64,000 nucleotides of DNA from an uncultured Bacteroidota bacterium (GCA_902546725.1 CACCLB010000004.1:1-64000), one strand, 5' to 3'. Shown: positions 15,942 through 24,413, numbered from the stretch's first letter. Numbers and translations: made by a program. The notes: a model not told the origin generated them from the letters alone.

Positions 15942-16295
15942 ATGTCAATTTACTTTCCCGTAATTTTTGTTTCTGTATTGTTTTATGCTATAGGTTATTT
16001 TATGAATAAAGAAAATTCTAAATACCTCCTATCAGGATACAACACTATGTCAGATGATGAAAGAAAAAAATTTGATATTGAAGGCTAACTTAAAATATTT
16101 AAACCCTTTTTTAAAAATCAAGCCCTGTATTCCTTTTTTGTATTTCAGCTCTTTTATTTTTTATACGATAATAAAGTATCATTATTTATTTGGTGTATTT
16201 ATATATCCATTGCACCATTATACCTTGTTTTTAAATCACAAAAATTTAAAAAAACAATTCTTAAAACTGATGAAAATTTAATAACGAAAGTTTAA
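15942..16295 (+). pseudogene. DUF3784-family membrane protein with in-frame stop
   Basis: Reading from ATG 15942, the frame gives MSIYFPVIFVSVLFYAIGYF, then the family hallmark KYLLSGYNTMSDDERKKFDI, then stops at TAA 16086-16088. The same frame continues without further stops to 16295 and encodes the expected second half (LKIFKPFFKN, two hydrophobic helices, and a charged end). A single base change (TAT or TAC to TAA, right after ...DIEG) explains the break. This is either a real nonsense mutation or a sequencing error. The full length of 117 codons fits the family. Confidence 0.7.
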
Positions 16296-16298
16296 TTG

Positions 16299-16382
16299 AT
16301 GGAAGAACAAAAAACTTTACGAGTGTTTATTATTTGTATAGCGGCTGGTGCTATAGTTGCCTTATTAGTGCTTTTTTTATAA
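16299..16382 (+). CDS. Small single-helix membrane peptide
   Basis: A 27-residue ORF: MEEQKTLRVF, then the helix IICIAAGAIVALLVLFL. It begins three bases after the end of the DUF3784 frame. Its composition (charged head, clean membrane helix) looks like a real membrane miniprotein, but no family is known. Confidence 0.4.
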   Translation: MEEQKTLRVFIICIAAGAIVALLVLFL

Positions 16383-16429
16383 ATATGGACAACGGATTAC
16401 TTATTACATTAATTTGTATTCTTGGAATA

Positions 16430-16926
16430 GACATCTACAAGCAAAATTTTATCAAGTGAGTTTTTGGGTAAATTGATACTTTTTTCTGAACCAAGCACTG
16501 TCTTAACGTTTGCTACCCTATTTGACTTTTTTTTAGCTGAATCGCCTCTAATATTTCGGATTGAATATCAACAGCATAAACCAAACCATTTTTAGCCAAT
16601 GGTGCCATCTTAAAAACATGGTATCCAGAACCTGCCCCAATATCTGCAATAGTATCGTTTGGACTAATTCTCATGTTTTTAATCAAGGTTGTAACATCCT
16701 CTTCTTTTTCTCTTTCAGACCTCTCCAACCATTTAATCCCTTGAAATCCCATCACATAGGCAATTTCCCTTCCCATATAGCATTTTCCGATGCCATTGAA
16801 ATCACCTCTTTTAAAGATATATTTTGAATAATTATCTTCTTGTGCATATAATTGATTTGAAGTCAAGTGGCAACATATTAATAACATAAAAATTGAGAAG
16901 TATTTCATAAGATGAATTTTATTCAT
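16430..16926 (-). pseudogene. Truncated, frameshifted duplicate of exported methyltransferase
   Basis: This is a second copy of the gene at 23691-24413. The first 130 codons are intact (signal peptide, KRGDFNGIGKCYMGREIAYV, then DTIADIGAGSGYHVFKMAPL). One base is missing in the A-run at about 16530 relative to the intact gene, so the frame stops at 16513. DNA similarity continues past the stop to about 16430 (TAGACATCTACAAGCAAAAT in both) and then ends abruptly. The last third of the gene is gone. R1 copy G lies just beyond its 5' end, as R1 copy I does for the intact copy. Confidence 0.85.
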
Positions 16927-16966
16927 ATTTGAATATCAGATTATAAATTTAAAGTATTTAAACTTC

Positions 16967-17083
16967 ACACCAATGAGGACAATCCAAATCCTCTCTTATC
17001 CATTACTATAATTGACCTAACCTAAGATTCTCTTACGGCATTATGGAGGTGGATTGTTTAGGGTTTCTGTGGATACGCGATGG
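16967..17083 (+). repeat. R1 repeat copy G (type 1)
   Basis: CACACCAATGAGGACAATCC through CTGTGGATACGCGATGG. Inner arms TTATCCATT and GTGGATTGT pair better than in C or E, as if compensated. No terminator stem precedes it; the neighbouring gene is divergent. Confidence 0.8.
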
Positions 17084-17439
17084 GGTAAGCTAAAGCTTTA
17101 CGGGTTAATATGGATCAGACTTTAGATTGAATTTAATTTAAAATTCATAGACATGTTTAAGGGTGTGTGTATGTAAAAAAATTGTTTTTGGAGTGAAATG
17201 GGGATTATAATATTGAGTTTTAATTTTACTCATATTATCTTAAAGCGTCTAAATAATCTTGTGAAGAGTGGGATTGTTACAATTGAAAATGGAAGAATTA
17301 GTAACAACGTTATAATCCAAAAAGATAATTTATTTGGAGAGCATTTAATTAATTCTTTTATCTTAACCATATTGCAATTTTAATTAATAAAGTGTTGATT
17401 TATGTAAACTGAGTAATACAATAATGTTACTAAAAGTGA

Positions 17440-17617
17440 AGATGAAAAAGATATCATGACACCGTTATTCCGAAAACAGAGGGATGGGTTCAAATAAACA
17501 GTTTTCTTATTTGAGATTTATATCTTTGATAATGTAACTGACGAAAAAAAAGTCGCTAAAGGAATCATTGACTTGGCAAATAAAAGCACTAAAATTTGAA
17601 GCAAGAAAACTTGAATA
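17440..17617 (+). pseudogene. Decayed ORF with several frameshifts
   Basis: Protein-like pieces in shifting frames: DTVIPKTEGWVQINSFLI, then FEIYIFDNVTDEKKVAKGII, then IKALKFEARKLE to a TAA at 17615. A proper terminator follows at 17626, which suggests a formerly expressed gene. No family recognised. Between R1 copy G and here (17084-17440) I see only AT-rich DNA and a doubtful 61-codon ORF. Confidence 0.4.
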
Positions 17618-17625
17618 ATTAAATA

Positions 17626-17652
17626 AGCCCTCCTAAAGGGAGTCTTTTTTTA
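17626..17652 (+). terminator. Terminator after decayed ORF
   Basis: CCCTCC-TAAA-GGGAG followed by TCTTTTTTT; a variant of the CCCTCC stem seen with R1. Confidence 0.7.
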
Positions 17653-17750
17653 CCTGCACCACATAATTTAAAGTAAAATAATAATATTTTTTTAATATTA
17701 AGCTGACATATAAATATCGCAACCATTTGTATTTTTAATAAAAATTTTAA

Positions 17751-17870
17751 ATGAGAAGTTATTCACAAATTCACATGATTGGTGATGTTTACGCAAACAA
17801 TATCTGCAATTGTGGAAATACGTCAAATCCAAATAATCTATGTGACGGTTCACATTGGATGTGTAGATGA
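17751..17870 (+). CDS. 39-residue CDGSH-like iron-sulfur miniprotein
   Basis: A tiny ORF, MRSYSQIHMIGDVYANNICN then CGNTSNPNNLCDGSHWMCR. It holds CxC followed by CDGSH: C-N-C-G-N-T-(6)-C-D-G-S-H. CDGSH proteins bind a 2Fe-2S cluster with three Cys and one His in C-x-C-x2-[ST]-x3-P-x-C-D-G-[SAT]-H; here the Thr-to-Cys gap is six residues instead of five and the Pro is displaced. It overlaps the next small ORF by four bases (ATGA), so the two are coupled. Confidence 0.55.
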   Translation: MRSYSQIHMIGDVYANNICNCGNTSNPNNLCDGSHWMCR

Positions 17871-18001
17871 AAAAAATTATTAAATACGATAAACAGATTC
17901 AATCCCTATCAATTTTTTTTGGTTTATCAATAGCAATTGCTTTGAGTAGTTATTTGCATTTTCTTGCAATTAAAATCTTTTTAGAGATTATTTCAAAATA
18001 A
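17867..18001 (+). CDS. 44-residue membrane peptide coupled to the CDGSH-like gene
   Basis: MKKIIKYDKQIQSLSIFFGL then a single membrane helix to about residue 42. Start and stop overlap with the previous gene in ATGA. It may anchor or partner the CDGSH-like miniprotein (inference). No family known. Confidence 0.5.
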   Translation: MKKIIKYDKQIQSLSIFFGLSIAIALSSYLHFLAIKIFLEIISK

Positions 18002-18102
18002 AATTCTGCTGGATTTTAGTCACTAAGCAAAGCAGAAATGGTAGGTGCTTAATTTATTTAAATTGTTATCATATCCACTTCGTTGGGTTCAAAATCAAAT
18101 CA

Positions 18103-18128
18103 ACCCTCCACTTAGTGGGTTATTTTTT
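18103..18128 (+). terminator. Terminator preceding R1 copy H
   Basis: ACCC-TCCACTTAGT-GGGT followed by TATTTTTTA; weaker than the other R1-linked stems. Confidence 0.55.
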
Positions 18129-18236
18129 ACATCAATAAGTACATCCAAATTCTTACTAATCCATCGCTATTATTGACCTAAATTAAGATTTCCTTGCTAC
18201 AAAATGGGGATTGTAAACGGTCTGTTGGGATATGTT
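18129..18236 (+). repeat. R1 repeat copy H (diverged)
   Basis: ACATCAATAAGTACATCCAA, CTAATCCATCGCTATTATTG and ACAAAATGGGGATTGTAAAC mark it as R1, but the right end reads TTGGGATATG in place of GTGTGGATACG. It keeps outer ATCC/GGAT and inner AATCC/GGATT pairing. It is the last element before the receptor operon. Confidence 0.7.
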
Positions 18237-18361
18237 ATTTAAGAAATTTCTCGTTTAACATTAATATAACATATAGTTAAAGCAAATTATACTTTTTGAT
18301 GACGTCTTAGTAATCAAGTAGAGCTTATTCCGCATTTAAATTTGATAAAAATAATCATACG

Positions 18362-21055
18362 ATGAAAAAAACTCTAACTACTATATTATTGAGTCTATGC
18401 TTTACTGCATTTAGTCAATCAAATAACTTTCAAGGCAGAATATTAGACTCTAAAAATTTCCCTTTACCAGGTGCAATAATTAAAATTGAATCTGAGGACC
18501 TTTATACAACTTCAGATTTCAATGGATATTTCCTTATTCAAAACCTCAAAGAGGGGTCATATATTATTAGTATATCTTATGTAGGTTACGAAAACTTGAC
18601 TGATGAAATTTCAATACCGATATCTAATAATGACCAATCAATATATATCTTAGAAACAAGAGTTAATGAATTAAATGAGGTCATTGTTTCAGGTTTTCAA
18701 TCAGGAAATTTGAAAGCACTTAATAAACAGAGAAATGATATTAATGTTACAAATGTGGTTTCAGCTGATCAAATTGGAAAATTTCCTGATGCAAATATAG
18801 GTGACGCTTTAAAAAGAATTCCAGGTATTAGTATGCAAAACGATCAGGGAGAGGCAAGAGATATTGTAATTAGAGGATTTTCCCCTGGATTAAATTCGGT
18901 TACCCTAAATGGTGAAAGAATACCATCTGCAGAGGGTGACAATAGAAGAATTCAAATGGATTTAATCCCTTCTGATATGGTTCAATTAATAGAAGTAAAT
19001 AAAACTTTAACTCCTGATATGGAGGCTGACGCAATTGGGGGGTCCGTTAATCTAGTTACTCGATCAAATCCTAATGGATTTAGATTTTCATCGACTATTT
19101 CTGGGGGTACAAATCCAATAAGAGAAGGTGGTTACAATAGAAATTTTTCACTAATAGTAGCTGACAAATTATCTGATAAATTTGCTTATACATTTAGCGC
19201 TGTAAATCACAGCAGTGATTATGGTTCAGATAATATAGAATTTGAGTGGAATGACCCTAGCGATTCAGGTTCTAGAATTGGTGAAATGGACATTAGAAGA
19301 TATGATGTTAAAAGAACTAGAAGAAGTTTAGCTCTTAATCTTGATTATAACATTAATAGCACAAATCAGCTTTATTTTAAATCACTTTACAATTCAAGAG
19401 ATGATTGGGAAAATAGATATCGATTGAGAATTGCAAAAATAAAGGATGATAATGTAAGAGTTCGTAAACAGACAAAAGGAGGAATAAACAACGATCGAAA
19501 CGAAAACACAAGATTGGAGGATCAACGCGTATACAAATTTGCGTTTGGTGGAGACCATCTATTTGGCAAGCTTTCTACAGATTGGAAATATTCATTTTCT
19601 AAAGCATCAGAGGAAAGACCTGACGAAAGATATATTCGATTTGAACAAAAAGGGGTTCCGATTAGTGATGTTGATATTTCTTCTCCAAGATTCCCTAATA
19701 TTGTTTTCTCAGGAAATAGTTGGAATGATCCTTCGAATTATGAATTTGACGAGGCACAAGGTGCTGATAAATATACCGAGGAAGACAACCATTCTTTTCG
19801 TCTAAACTTTGAGATTCCATATAACAAAAATGACTACTTAAAGTTTGGATATAAACTAAATTCCAAGTCAAAACTAAGGGATGATATTTGGTATGAATAT
19901 GATGTGAATGCCAATACTATGGCAGATGTTTCATCTGAAGATGTAACTATTGAAAATTATCTTCCTGGGAATAAATACAAACATGGGATTTTTGCCACAA
20001 GTGAATATTTGGGCAGTTTACCATTTGATTCCTCAACTGTAGGGGACCTTGTTATGGACGAGTTTGCTACCTCAAACTATACTGCAGACGAAAATGTAAA
20101 TGCAGCTTATTTAATGATTTCAGATCAACTTGGAGAAAATTCTAAAGTCATATTAGGTGCAAGGCTAGAAAATACTGATATTAGTTACACTGGTTTTGCG
20201 TTTGATGAAGATAACGATGAACTTATAAGCGATTTAGAAGCCCTTGAAGGTTTTAAAACTTATACAAATATTCTGCCTAACATAAACTTTCAAACAAAAT
20301 TTGGCGAGAACTTCGTATTGAATGCAGCATATACAAATGGAATTGCAAGACCTGCATATTTCGAATTAGTCCCATATGAGGTTATAGTTCCAGATGATCT
20401 AGAAATAGCACAAGGAAACCCAGATCTTGAAGCTGTAGTTTCAAATAATTTTGATTTAATTGGAGAATATTACTTTTCAGGGTTGGGCATTGTATCAATT
20501 GGATTATTTAATAAAAATATTGACAATTGGCTTTACACATATTCAAACGATAATTACACATTTAACGGAGAGGACGGTTGGGACTATCAGCAAGTAAGAA
20601 ATGGAAGGAAAGCTACTGTTAATGGAATTGAATTTAATCTACAAACTAAACTCATTGAAAATCTTACCTTCTTTGGTAATTATACTTTTACAGATTCAAA
20701 TACTGATGGTATCGATGAGCGACCAGACGCTCCTTTGGCAGGTGCTGTTGAAAATATGTTAAATGCTTCTTTGGCATATGAATCAAATAAGTTTTTTGTT
20801 CGGGTATCAACTAATTATTCAGGTGAGGCTGTAGATGAGTTAGGCAGTGATACTTGGGAAGATCGCTATTATGATGAACAATTTTTTCTTGACGCGAATG
20901 CTGCTTATACTATAAATGATAAAATCAGGATTTTCACTGAGTTCAAAAACATCACCAATCAACCATTAAGATATTATCAAGGAGCTACTCATAGAACAAT
21001 GCAACTAGAATACTATAACTTTAACTGGAATTTAGGTGTTAAAATAGATTTATAG
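18362..21055 (+). CDS. TonB-dependent receptor (TIGR01782-like), probable organophosphate/phytate importer
   Basis: An 897-residue outer-membrane receptor. Signal peptide to about residue 19, carboxypeptidase-like domain (FQGRILDSKNFPLPGAIIKI), plug domain with PDANIGDALKRIPGISMQND and a DMEADAIGGSVNLVTRS segment typical of the TonB-Xanth-Caul subgroup, then the barrel ending NWNLGVKIDL. Two bases separate it from the phytase gene, so substrate uptake is most likely tied to phytate or its breakdown products (inference from context). No SusD gene is present. Confidence 0.9.
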   Translation: MKKTLTTILLSLCFTAFSQSNNFQGRILDSKNFPLPGAIIKIESEDLYTTSDFNGYFLIQNLKEGSYIISISYVGYENLTDEISIPISNNDQSIYILETRVNELNEVIVSGFQSGNLKALNKQRNDINVTNVVSADQIGKFPDANIGDALKRIPGISMQNDQGEARDIVIRGFSPGLNSVTLNGERIPSAEGDNRRIQMDLIPSDMVQLIEVNKTLTPDMEADAIGGSVNLVTRSNPNGFRFSSTISGGTNPIREGGYNRNFSLIVADKLSDKFAYTFSAVNHSSDYGSDNIEFEWNDPSDSGSRIGEMDIRRYDVKRTRRSLALNLDYNINSTNQLYFKSLYNSRDDWENRYRLRIAKIKDDNVRVRKQTKGGINNDRNENTRLEDQRVYKFAFGGDHLFGKLSTDWKYSFSKASEERPDERYIRFEQKGVPISDVDISSPRFPNIVFSGNSWNDPSNYEFDEAQGADKYTEEDNHSFRLNFEIPYNKNDYLKFGYKLNSKSKLRDDIWYEYDVNANTMADVSSEDVTIENYLPGNKYKHGIFATSEYLGSLPFDSSTVGDLVMDEFATSNYTADENVNAAYLMISDQLGENSKVILGARLENTDISYTGFAFDEDNDELISDLEALEGFKTYTNILPNINFQTKFGENFVLNAAYTNGIARPAYFELVPYEVIVPDDLEIAQGNPDLEAVVSNNFDLIGEYYFSGLGIVSIGLFNKNIDNWLYTYSNDNYTFNGEDGWDYQQVRNGRKATVNGIEFNLQTKLIENLTFFGNYTFTDSNTDGIDERPDAPLAGAVENMLNASLAYESNKFFVRVSTNYSGEAVDELGSDTWEDRYYDEQFFLDANAAYTINDKIRIFTEFKNITNQPLRYYQGATHRTMQLEYYNFNWNLGVKIDL

Positions 21056-21057
21056 AA

Positions 21058-22098
21058 ATGAATAAACTTACTGTAGCTATATTTTTATATTCGATAAGCT
21101 ATCTAAGTGGACAAGAGGGTAAAAATTTACCCTCTTTTTCATTTGAGACTATAAGTGCTGATTTGGAAACAATACCAGTTAAAAGTTCAGGAGATGCTGC
21201 TGATGATATAGCAATATGGGTCAATCCAATTAATGCAAATAAAAGTATCGTTATCGGAACGGATAAAAAATGGGGTTTAGTAACCTATAACCTTAAAGGT
21301 GAGATACTAAGTGAAGTTCAGGTAGGCAGAATAAATAATGTAGATGTATTGCCGTTGATCAAATCAGAAAAAAAGACTTCATTTCCAATAATTTGCAGTT
21401 CTAACAGATCTGATAATTCTGTTATTTTTCATCGTTTATATCCAACTGGTAGACTTCAATACCTTGATAAATTTAAATTCTTCCCAAATTTGAAAGAGGT
21501 TTACGGAATATGCTTTTATGAGGATAACGATCGAATATTTCTTTTTGTAAGTGATAAGAAAGGAACAATTGAGCAATGGGATATGGGAAGCAAAAACTTC
21601 TTTACCAAAGCAAAGCGAATTCGTACCATTAAAGTAAGATCAACAGTCGAAGGAATGGTAGGAGACCCTTTTTATAAAAAATTATATTTTGCTGAAGAAA
21701 AAAAAGGACTTTGGCAGATAAATGTTTATCCTGACGTAGATTTAGACAAGAAATTAATTCTCAAAACTGATAAGAAAATTTTAAAAGCTGATTGGGAGGG
21801 ACTTGCTTTATGGGAGAAACAAAATGGTTACGGCTATATATTAATATCCATTCAAGGCAGTAATAAATTTTGTTTTGTTAATCGAAAAACCAAACAAATT
21901 TTTAAAACATTTGAAATTAAATCGACACCTCAAATTGATGGCGTTGAAGACACAGATGGTTTAGCATTAAAAGTTTTCAAAAGTGATCTTTTTCCTGAAG
22001 GTATGTTAGTTGTTCAAGACGGAGAGAATGGACTGGAAAACCAAAATTTTAAATACATCAGTTTGAGTAAATTTATTAAGCAAAAACATGAAAAGTAA
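21058..22098 (+). CDS. Beta-propeller phytase (3-phytase)
   Basis: A 346-residue exported protein of the Pfam Phytase family. After the signal peptide it has the family start AADDIAIWVNP, then KSIVIGTDKKWGLVTYNLKG, and later VEGMVGDPFYKKLYFAEEKK and DGVEDTDGLAL, which contain the acidic calcium and phosphate site residues of alkaline phytases such as B. subtilis PhyC. It hydrolyses inositol hexakisphosphate in the periplasm or at the surface. It starts two bases after the receptor and overlaps the PhoD-like gene by 11 bases. Confidence 0.9.
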   Translation: MNKLTVAIFLYSISYLSGQEGKNLPSFSFETISADLETIPVKSSGDAADDIAIWVNPINANKSIVIGTDKKWGLVTYNLKGEILSEVQVGRINNVDVLPLIKSEKKTSFPIICSSNRSDNSVIFHRLYPTGRLQYLDKFKFFPNLKEVYGICFYEDNDRIFLFVSDKKGTIEQWDMGSKNFFTKAKRIRTIKVRSTVEGMVGDPFYKKLYFAEEKKGLWQINVYPDVDLDKKLILKTDKKILKADWEGLALWEKQNGYGYILISIQGSNKFCFVNRKTKQIFKTFEIKSTPQIDGVEDTDGLALKVFKSDLFPEGMLVVQDGENGLENQNFKYISLSKFIKQKHEK

Positions 22099-23101
22099 AT
22101 CACAAAATCTAGCATTATTTTTCATATTATTCGCGTTAAATATAGTTGCTCAAGACAAAATTTATCAAAAGCCTATAACCCATCTTAGTTTTGGATCTTG
22201 TAATAGGGCTGGGTTGCATCCTGAAGTATGGAAAACAATTGGTTTACAACAATCAGATGTATGGATATGGCTTGGAGATATAGTTTATGGAAAAACAGCT
22301 GATTCAAAAGATTTAAGTCAGCAATATGAAATACAAAATGAGAATCCGTATTACGGGGAGTTTAAAGAAAAAGTAAAAATCTTTGGTGTTTGGGACGATC
22401 ACGATTATGGTAAAAATGATGGTGGTAAAGACTATGCACTAAAAGATGTGAGTCGAGAACTACTATTTAATTTTTTAGAAATACCTGATACTCATCCTGC
22501 GAGAAAAAGAAAGGGAGCATATCAAGCATATAGTTTTGGTTATGGCTATCAAAAGATACTTTTGATACTTTTAGATAATCGATATTTTAAAGAACCCTAT
22601 AAAAATAATCCTGACCCGAAACAACGCTACTACCCCAATCCAGGACTCCTGCTTGGTGAAACACAATGGAAATGGTTAGAAAGTTTACTTTCAAGTAGTG
22701 ATGCCCGAGTACATTTATTTGGTTCAGGTATTCAATTCCTTTCAGATCAGCATCCTTATGAAAAATGGGAAAACTTCCCAAATGCAAAAACACGTATGCG
22801 AGAATTAATTTTAAAATATAATGTTAAAAACCCTGTGTTTTTATCAGGTGATCGGCATATTGCTGAGCTTTCAAAGACAGATTTAACTCCGGCTAAATCA
22901 TTATTTGACTTTACATCTAGTGGAATAACTCATTCTTATGACGTGCTACAAGATGAAATCAATCCGTATCGCATAAGTCCTTTAATTGTAAAACGTAATT
23001 TTGGGCAAGTACTCTTTGATTGGAAGAGGAGTACAATACGTTTTGAGATTACCTCTGCTAATGGAAGATCCCTTTACCAGAGTACGCATTACTTAGAGTA
23101 A
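22088..23101 (+). CDS. PhoD-like alkaline phosphatase / metallophosphatase
   Basis: A 337-residue exported PhoD-superfamily protein. Signal peptide to about residue 20; metal-site motifs LSFGSCNR, WIWLGDIVYGK, VWDDHDYGKND, GSGIQFLS and LSGDRHIAEL are all in order. PhoD enzymes are Ca/Fe-dependent phosphodi- or monoesterases. Placed after the phytase, it probably removes the phosphates left on lower inositol phosphates or related esters. The start ATG overlaps the end of the phytase gene (ATGAAAAGTAA). Confidence 0.85.
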   Translation: MKSKSQNLALFFILFALNIVAQDKIYQKPITHLSFGSCNRAGLHPEVWKTIGLQQSDVWIWLGDIVYGKTADSKDLSQQYEIQNENPYYGEFKEKVKIFGVWDDHDYGKNDGGKDYALKDVSRELLFNFLEIPDTHPARKRKGAYQAYSFGYGYQKILLILLDNRYFKEPYKNNPDPKQRYYPNPGLLLGETQWKWLESLLSSSDARVHLFGSGIQFLSDQHPYEKWENFPNAKTRMRELILKYNVKNPVFLSGDRHIAELSKTDLTPAKSLFDFTSSGITHSYDVLQDEINPYRISPLIVKRNFGQVLFDWKRSTIRFEITSANGRSLYQSTHYLE

Positions 23102-23171
23102 TTTAGCCATTTAATAATATTAAATAACCTTTCATTAACCATTTAAAAATCATTAACAATAAAAGACAATT

Positions 23172-23250
23172 TACATTTGTGTTGTTATAAATGTTTTGTA
23201 TAGTTATAGTTTAGTAAAAGGTGGGTTCTTTACAAGCCCACATCTTTTTA
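23172..23250 (+). ncRNA. Candidate small RNA with own promoter element and terminator
   Basis: TACATTTG (23172-23179) fits the -7 consensus TAnnTTTG, and about 40 bases on a hairpin GTGGG-TTCTTTACAAG-CCCAC followed by ATCTTTTT (23219-23248) looks like a terminator. No ORF lies between. It may instead be the terminator of the phosphatase operon. No -33 TTG is seen. The rest of 23102-23573 is AT-rich without a clear gene. Confidence 0.35.
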
Positions 23251-23573
23251 AATAAAAGTTTTTAGTATTAAGTTATAATTCCTTCAAATAATAAGTTTTC
23301 CTTATATAACAATAGTAGAAAAGTACTTTATTTATCTGATTTGCATTTATTTAACTTTGATATTTGTTAGGAAATAAGATTTAGGTTTAATGAAACTCAA
23401 AATGCTGACTGATAATGAACCATTACTACGCATCTGTTTTTTTATTTGGTTTGATGAAAGTGGAAAATTGCTATGATAGAGAAAACTTTTCAATTAATTC
23501 CCACTTTTTTATTTCTAATATCCATCTACAATATCTTTTACTAGCTCTTGCGTTTCTTTTCTAAATAATCCAG

Positions 23574-23673
23574 ACACTTCAAACTCCTCAAGCAATCCTA
23601 TCCCAAACACAGGGGCATGGGTTTTATAAAACGGTTTTTTTATTGGAACATGGGGATGGAATTTGATATGTAA
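23574..23673 (+). repeat. Second copy of R1-linked segment (J)
   Basis: CAAACACAGGGGCATGGG, TTTTATAAAACGG and ATTTGATATGTAA match 3631-3726. It touches the 3' end of the methyltransferase gene. Confidence 0.7.
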
Positions 23674-23690
23674 TCTTTACGTTATAAACT

Positions 23691-24413
23691 TTATTGTTTT
23701 TTTTCAAAAATCATGCAGTGTTGCCAAGGAAGATTATCGATGTTTTCTTTTAACCTAAACCCAGCTGCTTCCATTTCTTTGATAGATTGTTTCACAGTCA
23801 TTTTATGAATTTTTTTAATTGGAACGGATGAATCTTCACCCCTGTATTCAATTAAAAACAACTGTCCATTAGATTTTAGAGCATTTTTAATAGACCCAAC
23901 CATTTCAGCAGGATAACTAAATTCATGGTAGACATCTACAAGCAAAATTTTATCAAGGGAGTTTTTGGGTAAATTGATGCTTTTCTCAGATCCAAGAACC
24001 GTCTCAACGTTAGATACTCTTTTTGATCTTTTTTTTAGCTCAATCGCCTCTAACATTTCGGGTTGAATATCGACTGCATAAACCAAACCATTCTCAGCCA
24101 ATGGAGCCATCCTAAAGACATGATATCCAGAACCTGCGCCAATATCTGCAATAGTATCATCAGTTTTAATTTCCATGTTTTTAATTAAAGTAGAAACATC
24201 CTCTTCTATTTCTCTTTCTGATCTTTCTAACCAATTAATTCCTTGAAATCCCATTACGTAGGCAACCTCTCTTCCCATATACCATTTTCCTATGCCATTA
24301 TAATCACCTCTTTTATAGGTATATTTTGTATCGTTGTTATCTGCTTGTGCAATTAATTCATTCGCAGTTAAAAAGCAACTAATCAAGATTATAAGAATAG
24401 AGAAGTTTTTCAT
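23691..24413 (-). CDS. Exported class I SAM-dependent methyltransferase-like protein
   Basis: A 240-residue protein with a clear signal peptide (ILIILISCFLTANELIAQ) and then a Rossmann methyltransferase domain: motif I DTIADIGAGSGYHVFRMAPL (about residues 89-108), the acidic end of strand 2 (VDIQPEMLEAI), and motif IV KILLVDVYHEFSYPAEMVGS. Secretion is odd because SAM is cytoplasmic; the Cys in the signal could make it a lipoprotein. Substrate unknown. A broken duplicate lies at 16430-16926. R1 copy I follows its 5' end and segment J its 3' end. Confidence 0.8.
   Translation of the reverse strand: MKNFSILIILISCFLTANELIAQADNNDTKYTYKRGDYNGIGKWYMGREVAYVMGFQGINWLERSEREIEEDVSTLIKNMEIKTDDTIADIGAGSGYHVFRMAPLAENGLVYAVDIQPEMLEAIELKKRSKRVSNVETVLGSEKSINLPKNSLDKILLVDVYHEFSYPAEMVGSIKNALKSNGQLFLIEYRGEDSSVPIKKIHKMTVKQSIKEMEAAGFRLKENIDNLPWQHCMIFEKKQ

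Noticed and set aside
16054-16281. 75-codon ORF overlapping the DUF3784 frame
   Set aside because: It is in a different frame and its low-complexity hydrophobic sequence is a shadow; the DUF3784-family frame explains the DNA better.
17198-17383. 61-codon plus-strand ORF
   Set aside because: AT-rich, no leader or ribosome-binding signal and no recognisable pattern; cannot be separated from chance.
23398-23480. 28-codon ORF between the phosphatase operon and segment J
   Set aside because: No initiation signal or family; too short to support.
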